Of a DNA stretch of 64,000 nucleotides, positions 1 through 7,169 are shown one piece after another. Made by a program: the position numbers and the translations under genes. Numbering within the stretch: the first letter of the stretch is position 1; every line of letters starts with the position of its first letter. This DNA comes from Fluviicola chungangensis (GTDB lineage: Bacteria > Bacteroidota > Bacteroidia > Flavobacteriales_D > Crocinitomicaceae): the NCBI RefSeq assembly GCF_007558725.1, contig NZ_VLPL01000001.1:414709-478708 (forward strand), written 5' to 3'. The notes under the pieces are model-generated. The model saw only the letters and a list, made by a program, of their open reading frames with translations, was not told the origin of the DNA and searched no databases.

Positions 1-71
1 ACCAGTTCATTTTCAAGTACAGGCTGCCAACTAATTGTTTCCATACCGTTTGTTTTTGCGTTCCCTAACAT
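1..71 (-). CDS. Partial gene, N-terminal end only (possibly GNAT)
   Basis: A minus-strand frame opens at an ATG ending at 71 (a second ATG ends at 44) and runs off the left edge without a stop. The visible peptide begins MLGNAKTNG then METISWQPVLENEL. The phrase LENEL shortly after the start recalls RimJ-type N-acetyltransferases, but fewer than 25 residues are visible, so this is only a suggestion. The second ATG may be the true start. Confidence 0.4.
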   Translation of the reverse strand, partial: MLGNAKTNGMETISWQPVLENEL

Positions 72-166
72 AAGTTAAGACACCCTGTTTAAAAATATTC
101 CTTTTTTAATTTTTTTGTGATTTAAATCAGGTTAAACCCTCATTTTAAGTGGCTTTTGTTGTCCGT

Positions 167-495
167 CTATTTTTTAACTTTCAAGATTGCTTTTTCGACC
201 CGCTTGCATTCGGATTCTTTTTCTAACTCATTCAAACAACTGCTCAAAACTGCAATGAAACGTGTCTTATTCAGGAAGGTAACAATGGCTAAAACGCGCT
301 CTGCATACATGGGCACAGATCTCATACAACTTTTTGATACAGTCACTGTATATCCCGGCTCTTTGATTGCAGGTTTTCAATCAGTTCTTATATGCCTTGT
401 TTATCTTTTGAAACAGCCATTTTTGCCGCCAATTCCTGATTGGGAATTTCATCTCTTTTGTTAAGAGAGTTTGCCAATTGTTCGATTAAACGCAT
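167..495 (-). pseudogene. Decayed HEAT-like repeat protein gene
   Basis: Reading the minus strand from the ATG at 495 gives MRLIEQLANSLNKRDE and onward, interrupted by an in-frame TAA after KDKQGI. The frame then continues ELIENLQSKSRDIQ, shifts by one base to SDCIKKLYEI, and shifts again to a C-terminal piece ELEKESECKRVEKAILKV that ends at a TAG at 167. From memory, these pieces in this order match a family of small HEAT-like repeat proteins. They carry one nonsense codon and at least two frameshifts, and the total length suggests a missing middle. The 5' end overlaps the last 35 bases of the lipoprotein gene at 461. The family assignment is from recall, but the broken, ordered frames are visible directly. 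Confidence 0.6.
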
Positions 496-796
496 AGCAG
501 AAATAGATCACTTTTCCATTGAGCCGTTCGGTACTTTTTATTTCGCGCCCTTTTGAATCGTATTCATAGTTGGTCTGGCTAGGTATCACTCCATTTTCGT
601 CGTAATAAAATTCCGAGATTGGTACTTCTCTCCTATTGTAACACTTCTTTTCAACCAGCTTCCAATCCATTTGTTTACCCCGGTCAAAACGAGCTTCAAA
701 GAGACGCATTTCCCGGAGCTTTTTTCCCGGCAGGGATTGCGATGAATTGCACCCGAACAAGGGAATTGCCAACAGGAAGTAAATCGCGTATTTCAT
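461..796 (-). CDS. Small putative lipoprotein, unknown function
   Basis: This 111-residue protein has a lipoprotein signal peptide: hydrophobic residues 4-14 followed by a lipobox LFGC with Cys at about residue 16, so it should be anchored in an outer or inner membrane. The body is polar. Its second half (YYDENG, YEYDSKGRE) looks like the short beta-hairpin pattern of YD/RHS-like or YwqK-like repeats, but there are too few to call a domain. It follows the CPBP protease gene by 16 bp and may be cotranscribed. Its 3' end overlaps the decayed HEAT-like gene, so the original C-terminus may have been changed. Confidence 0.7.
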   Translation of the reverse strand: MKYAIYFLLAIPLFGCNSSQSLPGKKLREMRLFEARFDRGKQMDWKLVEKKCYNRREVPISEFYYDENGVIPSQTNYEYDSKGREIKSTERLNGKVIYFCYAFNRTIGKLS

Positions 797-812
797 TCAA
801 CCAATATCCACA

Positions 813-1595
813 TTAATTTCGATTTTTCATCCAGATGGTTTCTTTGTTGATATTCAACGGAACCCGTTTTTTCTTTTTGTAGGCCAGAGTTAATACGATT
901 GCCAGCGCAATGGTTATTATACGGAAGATATTCGCGTAAACACCCCCGAAGGCATTATCCGAGACAGCAAAAAGCATCCAGGCCAGGTTCATGAAAAGAT
1001 GCAGAAAGATCGGAATCCACAGGTTGTAATTCCACTCGGCAAAAAGCCAGGAAAAGAGAATTGCTCCCATGAAAGTAGTAGCAAAAACACCGATCAACGT
1101 GGCTAGTTCCCTGCTTTGATACAAATGCATCGCAGCAAAGAGCAAAGCACCCAGTAAAATAGACGGAATGAAACCCAGTTTGGTGAAACGGAACAACTGA
1201 CCGAAAAGAAATCCGCGGAAAATAAATTCTTCAAAAAATGCAGCTGCAAAACCGGCGATGATGAGTTCATCCGTCGACAGGTTTTTATTCCATGAAAAAC
1301 AGATTGCAAAACCGACAACCATCGGAATGGTGCAAATCAATGGAAACAAAATGCCTTTGGTAATGGAACGGTTCAATCCCAAAGTGGTTTGACAACGCTT
1401 AAATTCGTTGATCACGGAGGCACCAAAAACAATTGGCAGGGAAACGATCAGGTAAACCAATACATGACTTATCCCCAAATCCGGAACGGATTTGTTGATC
1501 CACGTTCTCAGTTCGGAAAAGTAAGATTGAGACAAAAAGAAGTAAAGCCCGAAGGATAAGAGTGTGATAGCAATTACACTTAAGGATCTACTCAT
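813..1595 (-). CDS. CPBP family intramembrane metalloprotease
   Basis: A roughly 260-residue multi-pass membrane protein of the CAAX/CPBP (Abi) family. The diagnostic motifs are present in order: EEFIFRG (EExxxR, about residues 124-130), FAAMH (FxxxH) around residue 155, and HLFMNLAW (HxxxN) near residue 200. These form the intramembrane metal-dependent active site. At least seven hydrophobic segments are visible. The ATG at 1595 is preferred over the upstream TTG at 1619. The substrate cannot be told from sequence; bacterial members act in protein processing or bacteriocin self-immunity, and no bacteriocin gene is adjacent. Confidence 0.9.
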   Translation of the reverse strand: MSRSLSVIAITLLSFGLYFFLSQSYFSELRTWINKSVPDLGISHVLVYLIVSLPIVFGASVINEFKRCQTTLGLNRSITKGILFPLICTIPMVVGFAICFSWNKNLSTDELIIAGFAAAFFEEFIFRGFLFGQLFRFTKLGFIPSILLGALLFAAMHLYQSRELATLIGVFATTFMGAILFSWLFAEWNYNLWIPIFLHLFMNLAWMLFAVSDNAFGGVYANIFRIITIALAIVLTLAYKKKKRVPLNINKETIWMKNRN

Positions 1596-1731
1596 TGGTC
1601 TGTATTTGGGTTCTAACAAGTTAAATTACCAATTCCCGGAGACCTGGGCAATAATTTAACGTTCTGCGCAATCATTTTCCCCAAGACCATTTAGGAAAAA
1701 AGGCTTTTCTCTGCTTCGGAAAGAATCAAAA

Positions 1732-2523
1732 TCACGGTTCTTCGCATTCAGAACGGGTCTCCAGGAACAGTTGGTCAAATTTATCATTGATCGCCTGGTC
1801 GTTAGCTACATGTACAATCTGATCATTTACCCGGTTGTTCCATCCAAAGGTGATGAGTTCAATGCGCGCATACAAAGCCCAATCGGGATCCTGTGATTCT
1901 TCTTCGAAGCGTCTGATCAGATTCTCCGGGGAAGCATTGTGTTTACATTGCGCTTCTACCTGTGTTTTCCATGCAGCCATCAGTTTGGATGTATCCCCCG
2001 ATGTGAGTGCCGTTATCAGGTCCGGACAAATTTTAGAGAAGCGGTTTCTCTTTAAAATATTCGGATTTGTATATGCCTGAATACTGATCCGGCTTACATC
2101 ATACTCGTCTTTCATTGCTAAAACAAGCTGCTTTTTTACCTTCACCCAGTAAGCATCGGCTACAATTTTCAGATTCTGCAGTTGTTTTTTCTTTTCGCGG
2201 TATTCCTGGTCTAATTCTTCCAGGCTGCTCAAATCAGCTATCTGATCCGGTTTAAAGGCTACATCTTTTACTTCGAGCAACACTCCTCCTGTCATTCGCA
2301 ACAATTGAAGGGTTCCTCTTAATTCTTCTTCGCGATACAAACTGGTATTAAATGTACTTTTATGCTGGCATAATTCAGATTCCCAATTCAGCACTCCAAT
2401 GGAATCCTTTTCAGTTTGTCCTGTCTGTTTGCCGGGATTTTTTCCCTTACTGGTCCCTTTTTCCGGAGCTGAACAAGCTGCAAAGACCAGGAGAAAGAGT
2501 CCTGAAATAAACGATATTCTCAT
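1732..2523 (-). CDS. Putative lipoprotein, unknown function
   Basis: 263 residues with a signal peptide ending in a lipobox-like FAACS (Cys about residue 17), then a Lys/Gly/Thr-rich linker to about residue 40 and a mainly helical body. The segment DLSSLEELDQEYREKKKQLQ is a likely coiled coil. No catalytic motif or known family was recognised. It lies 6 bp after the WG-repeat gene on the same strand, so the two are probably one transcription unit and may act together at the cell surface. Confidence 0.75.
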   Translation of the reverse strand: MRISFISGLFLLVFAACSAPEKGTSKGKNPGKQTGQTEKDSIGVLNWESELCQHKSTFNTSLYREEELRGTLQLLRMTGGVLLEVKDVAFKPDQIADLSSLEELDQEYREKKKQLQNLKIVADAYWVKVKKQLVLAMKDEYDVSRISIQAYTNPNILKRNRFSKICPDLITALTSGDTSKLMAAWKTQVEAQCKHNASPENLIRRFEEESQDPDWALYARIELITFGWNNRVNDQIVHVANDQAINDKFDQLFLETRSECEEP

Positions 2524-2529
2524 AAAATC

Positions 2530-3582
2530 CTATTTCTTAATCAGCACGACATCTTTGATTTGTTCGAACTGCGGTTCCATTTTCCACTTTCCGGTCTTAT
2601 CGATCAACCCCCATTTCCCGTTCAGTTTTGCCGCGGCATACCCGTTGTGAAAATCGCGTACATCTTCGAATTGCGGTTGGATTACCCATACGCCTTTTGT
2701 GTCGTAAAATCCTTTCAGAACACCTTTTTTCCCTTCTGCAAGTCCCTCCGAAAAATTTCCCCACGATTCCGTATCGGTTACCTTCAGCGGAGTTCCTTTG
2801 GCATTTACGTAAAACCATTGGTCGCCGGTCCTTACCAAGGCCAATCCGCTTTTCGCATCAAATTCTTTTCCCACATCGAATTGTGCTTCAATGATCCATT
2901 TTCCGGTTTTATCAATGTACCCTACTTTCTTATCGAATGTTTTAGCCCATGCAATGCCGTTAACGAAATATCCCACGCTTTCAAACTGAGCAGGAATAAC
3001 CATTTCACCTTTTGTATTGATGAACCCAAACTTTTTATCCGTGGCTCTTATTGGGGCCAACCCTTCTGAAAAATCGCGCACATCGAGTGCCGGACTTGCA
3101 ATGGCAGTTTCCGCTCCCTTCGTATCAATGACCAGGAATTGGGCACCTTTTTTTACCGCAGCAAAACCGCCGTCGAAATCATTTGCATCATCATAAACAG
3201 CAGGAACTGCCATTTTTCCGAAGGTATTCATGTAGCCCCATTTCGAACCGACCTGAACAGGAATCAATTCATCCTGAAATCCTTTTACCCCAAATCCAAA
3301 TACTTCTTTGATCTTAAACTTCGGTTCTTCGGTATTCAGCACCTTGTTTTTTGCGTCAATAAAATGATGCTGCCGGTCTTTCGTATTGTACGTGATTGCC
3401 AATCCGTTTGAACTGAACGGATACGTTTTATCGTATTCTGCCGGAATGATCATTTTTCCATCGATACCAGCATATCCCCAGGTTCTGGAACCAACAGGTT
3501 TTACCTGAACAATTCCTATTTGAGCTTGTGCCAAAAAGGAGCTTAGTATAAGTGCCCCGATTGTGAATAGTCTTTGAATCAT
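2530..3582 (-). CDS. Secreted WG-repeat protein
   Basis: 350 residues with an N-terminal signal peptide (cleavage near AQAQ, residue 21), followed by about eight copies of the WG repeat. Each copy has the pattern WGYIDKTGKWVI..QFD, and examples are visible at GKWGLIDKTGKW and KKVGYIDKTGKWII. WG repeats form beta-hairpin domains in extracytoplasmic proteins of the phylum; their ligand is generally unknown. A detached WG-repeat remnant lies just upstream at 3625-3769, which suggests the locus once held more WG-repeat sequence. It is probably cotranscribed with the lipoprotein gene at 1732. Confidence 0.92.
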   Translation of the reverse strand: MIQRLFTIGALILSSFLAQAQIGIVQVKPVGSRTWGYAGIDGKMIIPAEYDKTYPFSSNGLAITYNTKDRQHHFIDAKNKVLNTEEPKFKIKEVFGFGVKGFQDELIPVQVGSKWGYMNTFGKMAVPAVYDDANDFDGGFAAVKKGAQFLVIDTKGAETAIASPALDVRDFSEGLAPIRATDKKFGFINTKGEMVIPAQFESVGYFVNGIAWAKTFDKKVGYIDKTGKWIIEAQFDVGKEFDAKSGLALVRTGDQWFYVNAKGTPLKVTDTESWGNFSEGLAEGKKGVLKGFYDTKGVWVIQPQFEDVRDFHNGYAAAKLNGKWGLIDKTGKWKMEPQFEQIKDVVLIKK

Positions 3583-3624
3583 ACTCCTTGATTTTTCGTT
3601 GTCTTAAAGATACAAAAACCAGCT

Positions 3625-3769
3625 ATTCCCGGTAAAAAAATAAATCTGTGCCTGAGCGATTATTCCGTACGCTCAAATTCCCTACAATATCAAACTCGGG
3701 TTTTACGATCCAATAGCCCGTTTTATCGATAATTCCCCAGTTTTTAACCCGGGCCAATGCGTTACGTTC
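3625..3769 (-). pseudogene. WG-repeat gene remnant
   Basis: Immediately after the stop codon of the lipoprotein gene at 3770, and in the same reading frame, the minus strand encodes ALARVKNWGIIDKTGYWIV then KPEFDIVGN before a stop near 3625. WGIIDKTGYWIV..EFD is a complete WG repeat with no start codon of its own. It is either the stump of a second WG-repeat gene or the severed C-terminus of the upstream lipoprotein gene. Confidence 0.65.
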
Positions 3770-4210
3770 TTACATCCGGATAACTCCTGCACCGTCTACC
3801 AGGCAACGATTCCCTACCATTTTCAAACGGAGACTCACCTTAAAGCCGGGGGAATCCACTCCCTGCAAAATAACCAAACCGGTTTTGCTGTCGAAGAAAT
3901 TGATTTCATAACCTTTCTCTGAATAGTCCTGAGCATCAAAGATCGGATCGAAGCCCAGCCCCATTTCCGGATCGTCTTCCCATGCTTGCTTCATGATTTT
4001 TTGGTATTCTTTTTTGAAATCGACTGTCAACTGATCCTGGTTTTCGACCCATTTCCCCGGATCTTTCAGTGCTTTGCAAGCTGCTGTATATTCATTTAAC
4101 ACGTCCAGAGCAACCCGCGGATCCGGTCCGGTTTTTTCCGCACCAGTTCCATTGGAAGTATCGCACGAGAATATGGTCGTTGCAAGAAATAAAACCAGTG
4201 CTTTTTTCAT
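3770..4210 (-). CDS. Putative lipoprotein, possibly truncated
   Basis: About 146 residues from the ATG at 4210, chosen because the lipoprotein signal MKKALVLFLATTIFSC begins there; the upstream ATG at 4234 would place eight polar residues in front. The lipobox is TIFSC. The body has no recognised domain; the C-terminal half (GYEINFFDSKTGLVILQG) looks like beta strands. Its stop codon is followed in frame by a WG-repeat remnant, so the ancestral protein may have been longer. Confidence 0.7.
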   Translation of the reverse strand: MKKALVLFLATTIFSCDTSNGTGAEKTGPDPRVALDVLNEYTAACKALKDPGKWVENQDQLTVDFKKEYQKIMKQAWEDDPEMGLGFDPIFDAQDYSEKGYEINFFDSKTGLVILQGVDSPGFKVSLRLKMVGNRCLVDGAGVIRM

Positions 4211-4279
4211 CGTAATCAGTTTAAAAAAGTTCAAAGAGTTGAAGTATCAAAGGGAATTCAATTTACCGGATAACCAAAC

Positions 4280-4840
4280 TTATTGGTATAAATCAATGCA
4301 GTGCTTTTTAATTTTTTTGACTTCCGGGTCATGGTAAAACAAGTCCTCCGGATCTTTTCCCCTTCTTAATTTTCCGATCAATTGATCGTTGTATTCCATT
4401 TCGTGGATCATACAAAAACAGAATTCCTCCCGTTTCTCTGCTACTGAAGCCGGAAGTATTTCCTCTCCCGCTTCTATGGTCTCCATTACAAGCTTTTCAA
4501 AAACAGGTGCATAATACAAGGAAAAATGATACCGATCCCGTTCCTTCATTGCTTCGGGGTAGTTGTAACTTCCCAGCGCGATCATTGCCAATGCAAAAAA
4601 GGTGTAACACTGAAGCGCTCTTTTCAAAGCAATTTCCCGGTTATGCTTTTTCAGGATGAAATATGGGATCAAACTCAGAGATCCGACAACGATGGTAACG
4701 GCAATTGTTCCGCCGATCAGTATAAAGAGATACTCCGATTTGGGCGTATAGGGCTTCTCGGTGAGAATGGTCAAAAATCCGGCAGGAATGCTTAACAGAA
4801 AAAGCAAAAAGATCCAAGCGTACAATTTAAGCTTATTCAT
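4280..4840 (-). CDS. Small membrane protein, unknown function
   Basis: 186 residues with three hydrophobic helices: about 8-26, 38-62 and 78-96. The helices are followed by a polar, charged C-terminal domain of about 90 residues containing FCFCMIHEMEYND. No family was recognised. It is 12 bp downstream of the MmcQ/YjbR-type gene on the same strand. Confidence 0.65.
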   Translation of the reverse strand: MNKLKLYAWIFLLFLLSIPAGFLTILTEKPYTPKSEYLFILIGGTIAVTIVVGSLSLIPYFILKKHNREIALKRALQCYTFFALAMIALGSYNYPEAMKERDRYHFSLYYAPVFEKLVMETIEAGEEILPASVAEKREEFCFCMIHEMEYNDQLIGKLRRGKDPEDLFYHDPEVKKIKKHCIDLYQ

Positions 4841-4851
4841 AGACTGTTCAG

Positions 4852-5202
4852 TTAATTATTATCCAGTTCCTTCCGGATCTTTAACGGAAGTTTTTCTTTA
4901 ACTAGTTTATACGATTGCTGCAGGTAAAATTCCCAGTCTGACCGACTCATCCGAGTGATGTCATCAATCAGTACCCATTTGTACCTGGCAACATAAGGTG
5001 CCGGCTTAAATCCCTGCCGGTTCGTCATTTCTTCGAATTCCTCGTCTTTCACTTTGAAGGAAGCCGAAACAGGAGTCTCATCAAGCTCCACTACGCAGAA
5101 CATTTTCAGACCAACAGAAAACACAAGATCATGTCCCCACTTCACGTCTTCCGTTACACCCCGGAAACTCCGGCAGATACTTCGCATTGTTTCAATATCC
5201 AT
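4852..5202 (-). CDS. MmcQ/YjbR family protein
   Basis: About 116 residues from the ATG at 5202 (MDIETMRSICRSFRGV). This start matches the usual family opening better than the longer frame from 5238. Family hallmarks are the N-terminal helix with LP/FRGVTED, then WGHDLVFSVGLKMF and a C-terminal RYKWVLIDD...W..YLQQSYKLV. The family has a double-wing fold and is often annotated as DNA-binding, though the function is unproven. It stands alone between the small membrane protein and the rhodanese operon. Confidence 0.82.
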   Translation of the reverse strand: MDIETMRSICRSFRGVTEDVKWGHDLVFSVGLKMFCVVELDETPVSASFKVKDEEFEEMTNRQGFKPAPYVARYKWVLIDDITRMSRSDWEFYLQQSYKLVKEKLPLKIRKELDNN

Positions 5203-5258
5203 GTGTTTACTTTCAAATCCAGGTTTGAAAGTAAACAAATATTGAATGAACGACTACA

Positions 5259-5612
5259 TTACTGCTTAATTTCGTTTTCCAAATCAGCCAAAGCCCCGCC
5301 GTTGAATACTTTGTATCCCTTTTCTTTCAACAGGTTCATGGCTTTGACACTCCTTAGTCCGTGCGAACAAACGGTGATATACGTTTTGCTTTTGTCCAGT
5401 GGAAGTTTGGCCGTATGCAACCGGCTCAATTGCAGGTTAACGGATCCTTTCAAATGCCCTGTCCGGTATTCCGCCGGTGTTCTTACATCCAGGACGATGG
5501 CTCCCTGTTCTATTTTCTTTGCCAATCCCTTATCGAGGTTCAGGAAACGGTAAGTTCTGTAACCAATATACAGCAGCAAACAAGCTCCTGCTATAATTCC
5601 AATTGCTTTCAT
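5259..5612 (-). CDS. Membrane-anchored rhodanese-like protein
   Basis: 117 residues: one N-terminal membrane helix (about 3-20), then a single rhodanese domain. The domain shows VLDVRTPAEYRTGHLKGSVN and a six-residue active-site loop CSHGLR starting at the catalytic Cys, consistent with sulfurtransferase chemistry. The expected location is anchored to the membrane. It is the last gene of a three-gene minus-strand run (5936, 5614, 5259) that lies downstream of the TetR operator at 6422-6455. Confidence 0.88.
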   Translation of the reverse strand: MKAIGIIAGACLLLYIGYRTYRFLNLDKGLAKKIEQGAIVLDVRTPAEYRTGHLKGSVNLQLSRLHTAKLPLDKSKTYITVCSHGLRSVKAMNLLKEKGYKVFNGGALADLENEIKQ

Positions 5613-5613
5613 C

Positions 5614-5934
5614 CTATTTGTTATTTGAGGATCTCATCCTTCTTAAAATTTTTCGGTCGATGTAGAAGGTTCCTAGCGGGACGATGCAAGCCAACAACAC
5701 TTTCCAGGTGGTTTCTTTGAATTTCCACTGATACTCTACTCCAACACTCAGCGTATTGAAAATAAACAACAGAAATAATGCTCCGTGAATGGTACCGATT
5801 ACTTTTGAAAACTCAGGGATTCCGAGGCTATATTTTAAAGGCAACGCTATGAACAGCAGTACGAGCAGGGATATTCCTTCCAGGAACCCGATAAGGCGTA
5901 AACGGTCAACTTTTGATTGAATGAATCGGATCAT
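5614..5934 (-). CDS. DUF3817 family membrane protein
   Basis: About 106 residues from the ATG at 5934. The sequence LRLIGFLEGISLLVLLFIALPLKY followed by GIPEFSKVIGTIHGALFLLFIF fits the DUF3817 pattern of three membrane helices. Function is unknown. The start lies 1 bp from the stop of the upstream membrane gene, and its stop is 1 bp from the rhodanese start, so the three are translationally coupled in one operon. Confidence 0.8.
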   Translation of the reverse strand: MIRFIQSKVDRLRLIGFLEGISLLVLLFIALPLKYSLGIPEFSKVIGTIHGALFLLFIFNTLSVGVEYQWKFKETTWKVLLACIVPLGTFYIDRKILRRMRSSNNK

Positions 5935-5935
5935 A

Positions 5936-6394
5936 TTATCTGAAATAAGGTCTGTTTGAAAATGGTGAAAACGGCCACGGAATAGCACTAAAAATCAACA
6001 GGAAGGCAAGCAGAAACCAAAGCAACATCGTCTTAAACTTTGCAGAATCGCTTTCCATTCGTTTCGCTTTTGCGGAACCGATCGTTACTATTACGATTGC
6101 AAGCAACATGATCAGTGCATGCACCAATGAATAAAACGTCACGTCCCAATTCCTTAGCGCTTCCCCTGTGTGTTTCCAAAAGTATTTCACGGCCGGACTT
6201 TGCACGTATACCAAAATCCCGATGATCAGCTGAACATGTGTGATGGTTGCTGTCCAGTGACGCACGGCATTATCTGTTTTCGAAAAGGGTTTCCGGAACT
6301 TCAGACCTGTGTATCCGCGATAAACTGCGTAAATGAGACTGATTACCACCAGCCACCGGGTCAGGGAATGAAGAAATATAAGCGTTGAATACAT
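5936..6394 (-). CDS. Four-helix membrane protein, TetR-linked
   Basis: 152 residues with about four membrane helices (residues 10-27, 48-66, 86-108, 121-138). Several histidines lie within or beside helices (FLHSLTRW, RHWTATITHVQLIIG, SLVHALIM). The pattern HSLTRW..H...H recalls small heme-type or cytochrome-b-like membrane proteins, but no axial-ligand set is certain. It heads the operon with DUF3817 and rhodanese genes. A near-consensus -7 box at 6414-6421 and the TetR palindrome directly upstream suggest this is the repressed promoter. Confidence 0.7.
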   Translation of the reverse strand: MYSTLIFLHSLTRWLVVISLIYAVYRGYTGLKFRKPFSKTDNAVRHWTATITHVQLIIGILVYVQSPAVKYFWKHTGEALRNWDVTFYSLVHALIMLLAIVIVTIGSAKAKRMESDSAKFKTMLLWFLLAFLLIFSAIPWPFSPFSNRPYFR

Positions 6395-6421
6395 CGAAAA
6401 AGTTTAATCGATGTAAAAATA

Positions 6422-6455
6422 ATCTAAAAACATACTGATTAGTATGTTTTTAGAT
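6422..6455. promoter_or_regulatory. TetR-type operator, 15-bp perfect inverted repeat
   Basis: Arms at 6422-6436 and 6441-6455 are perfect inverted repeats separated by GATT, with the core ACATACTGATTAGTATGT. It sits between the TetR stop codon (6463) and the start of the membrane operon (6394), just upstream of a likely -7 element TATTTTTA at 6414-6421. The ACTnATnAGT core is of the kind bound by TetR-family repressors. It could also act as a hairpin terminator for the TetR gene. Confidence 0.8.
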
Positions 6456-6462
6456 AAAAAAA

Positions 6463-7053
6463 TCACTCCAAACTCTTCAAATAGTTCTTAAGTTCTTTTA
6501 AATAAAGAAGATAGGATTCTTTTCCGTTATCCAATTTCCCAAGGTTCCGCACCCCCCAATACCCCGACATGATCATTACAGTCACTTGCCTGGCATTTAC
6601 ATCTCTTCGGACAAAGCCGTTCTTTTTACCCTCATCCAAAGCCTCTGTCAGTGCCGCCTCCCATTGATGGGACAGTTCATTCATTGCATGATTGAAATCG
6701 GCATTCCAGGGTGTCATTTCCTGCGTCAGATTGGAAGCAGGACAACCAAACTCTGGTTTCAGGAACGGATTCTCAATCAGTAAGTGATGCACCATTTCGT
6801 AAATGAATTCCAACGGGTTTCCCTGGTTTTTAAGTGGCACAATGAAACTTTCCGCCATGGTGGGTTTCAAGATTTCTCGAATAATGGCCAGCCCCATTTC
6901 ATCCTTGTTTTTGAAATGATAATAAAAAGCTCCTTTCGTTACCCGTGTTGTTGCAAGAATATCATCGATACTGGTTGTCTGATAGCCTTTGACGTAAATC
7001 AGTTCAAATGCTTTCTGCAAGATGGTCAGGCGTGTTGCCTCCGCTTTTTTCAT
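6463..7053 (-). CDS. TetR/AcrR family transcriptional repressor
   Basis: 196 residues. The N-terminal DNA-binding domain is clear: ATRLTILQKAFELIYVKGYQTTSIDDIL, then VTKGAFYYHFKNKDEM, the classic recognition helix and YHFKNK signature (residues 25-50). The C-terminal ligand-binding domain is helical and diverse, with FGCPASNLTQEM as in YcdC/TetR_C members. It probably represses the downstream operon 6394-5259 through the palindrome at 6422-6455. The ligand is unknown. Confidence 0.93.
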   Translation of the reverse strand: MKKAEATRLTILQKAFELIYVKGYQTTSIDDILATTRVTKGAFYYHFKNKDEMGLAIIREILKPTMAESFIVPLKNQGNPLEFIYEMVHHLLIENPFLKPEFGCPASNLTQEMTPWNADFNHAMNELSHQWEAALTEALDEGKKNGFVRRDVNARQVTVMIMSGYWGVRNLGKLDNGKESYLLYLKELKNYLKSLE

Positions 7054-7097
7054 AACGATTGTTGCTTCCTGTTTTTTACAAAGGAATGAAAACTTTA

Positions 7098-7131
7098 GGG
7101 ATCTGCAAGGAGCAAACTCTTTACAGATCCC
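7098..7131 (-). terminator. Hairpin terminator after the sugar dehydrogenase gene
   Basis: A 15-bp stem (7098-7112 with 7117-7131, two wobble pairs, core GGGATCTG/CAGATCCC) with a 4-base loop lies just downstream of the stop of the PQQ-type dehydrogenase gene. A run of five T follows it on the plus strand, so it may work in either direction. Confidence 0.7.
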
Positions 7132-7169
7132 GTTTTTGTTTCAATTCGTTATGGTGTTATCAACCCCTT

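Noticed and set aside
156..464. 102-codon plus-strand frame near the left end
   Set aside because: It is antisense to the ordered fragments of the HEAT-like pseudogene, has no signal, domain or start context, and includes the T-rich intergenic part.
2560..3069. Long plus-strand frame antisense to the WG-repeat gene
   Set aside because: It is a shadow produced by the regular repeats of the real gene on the minus strand.
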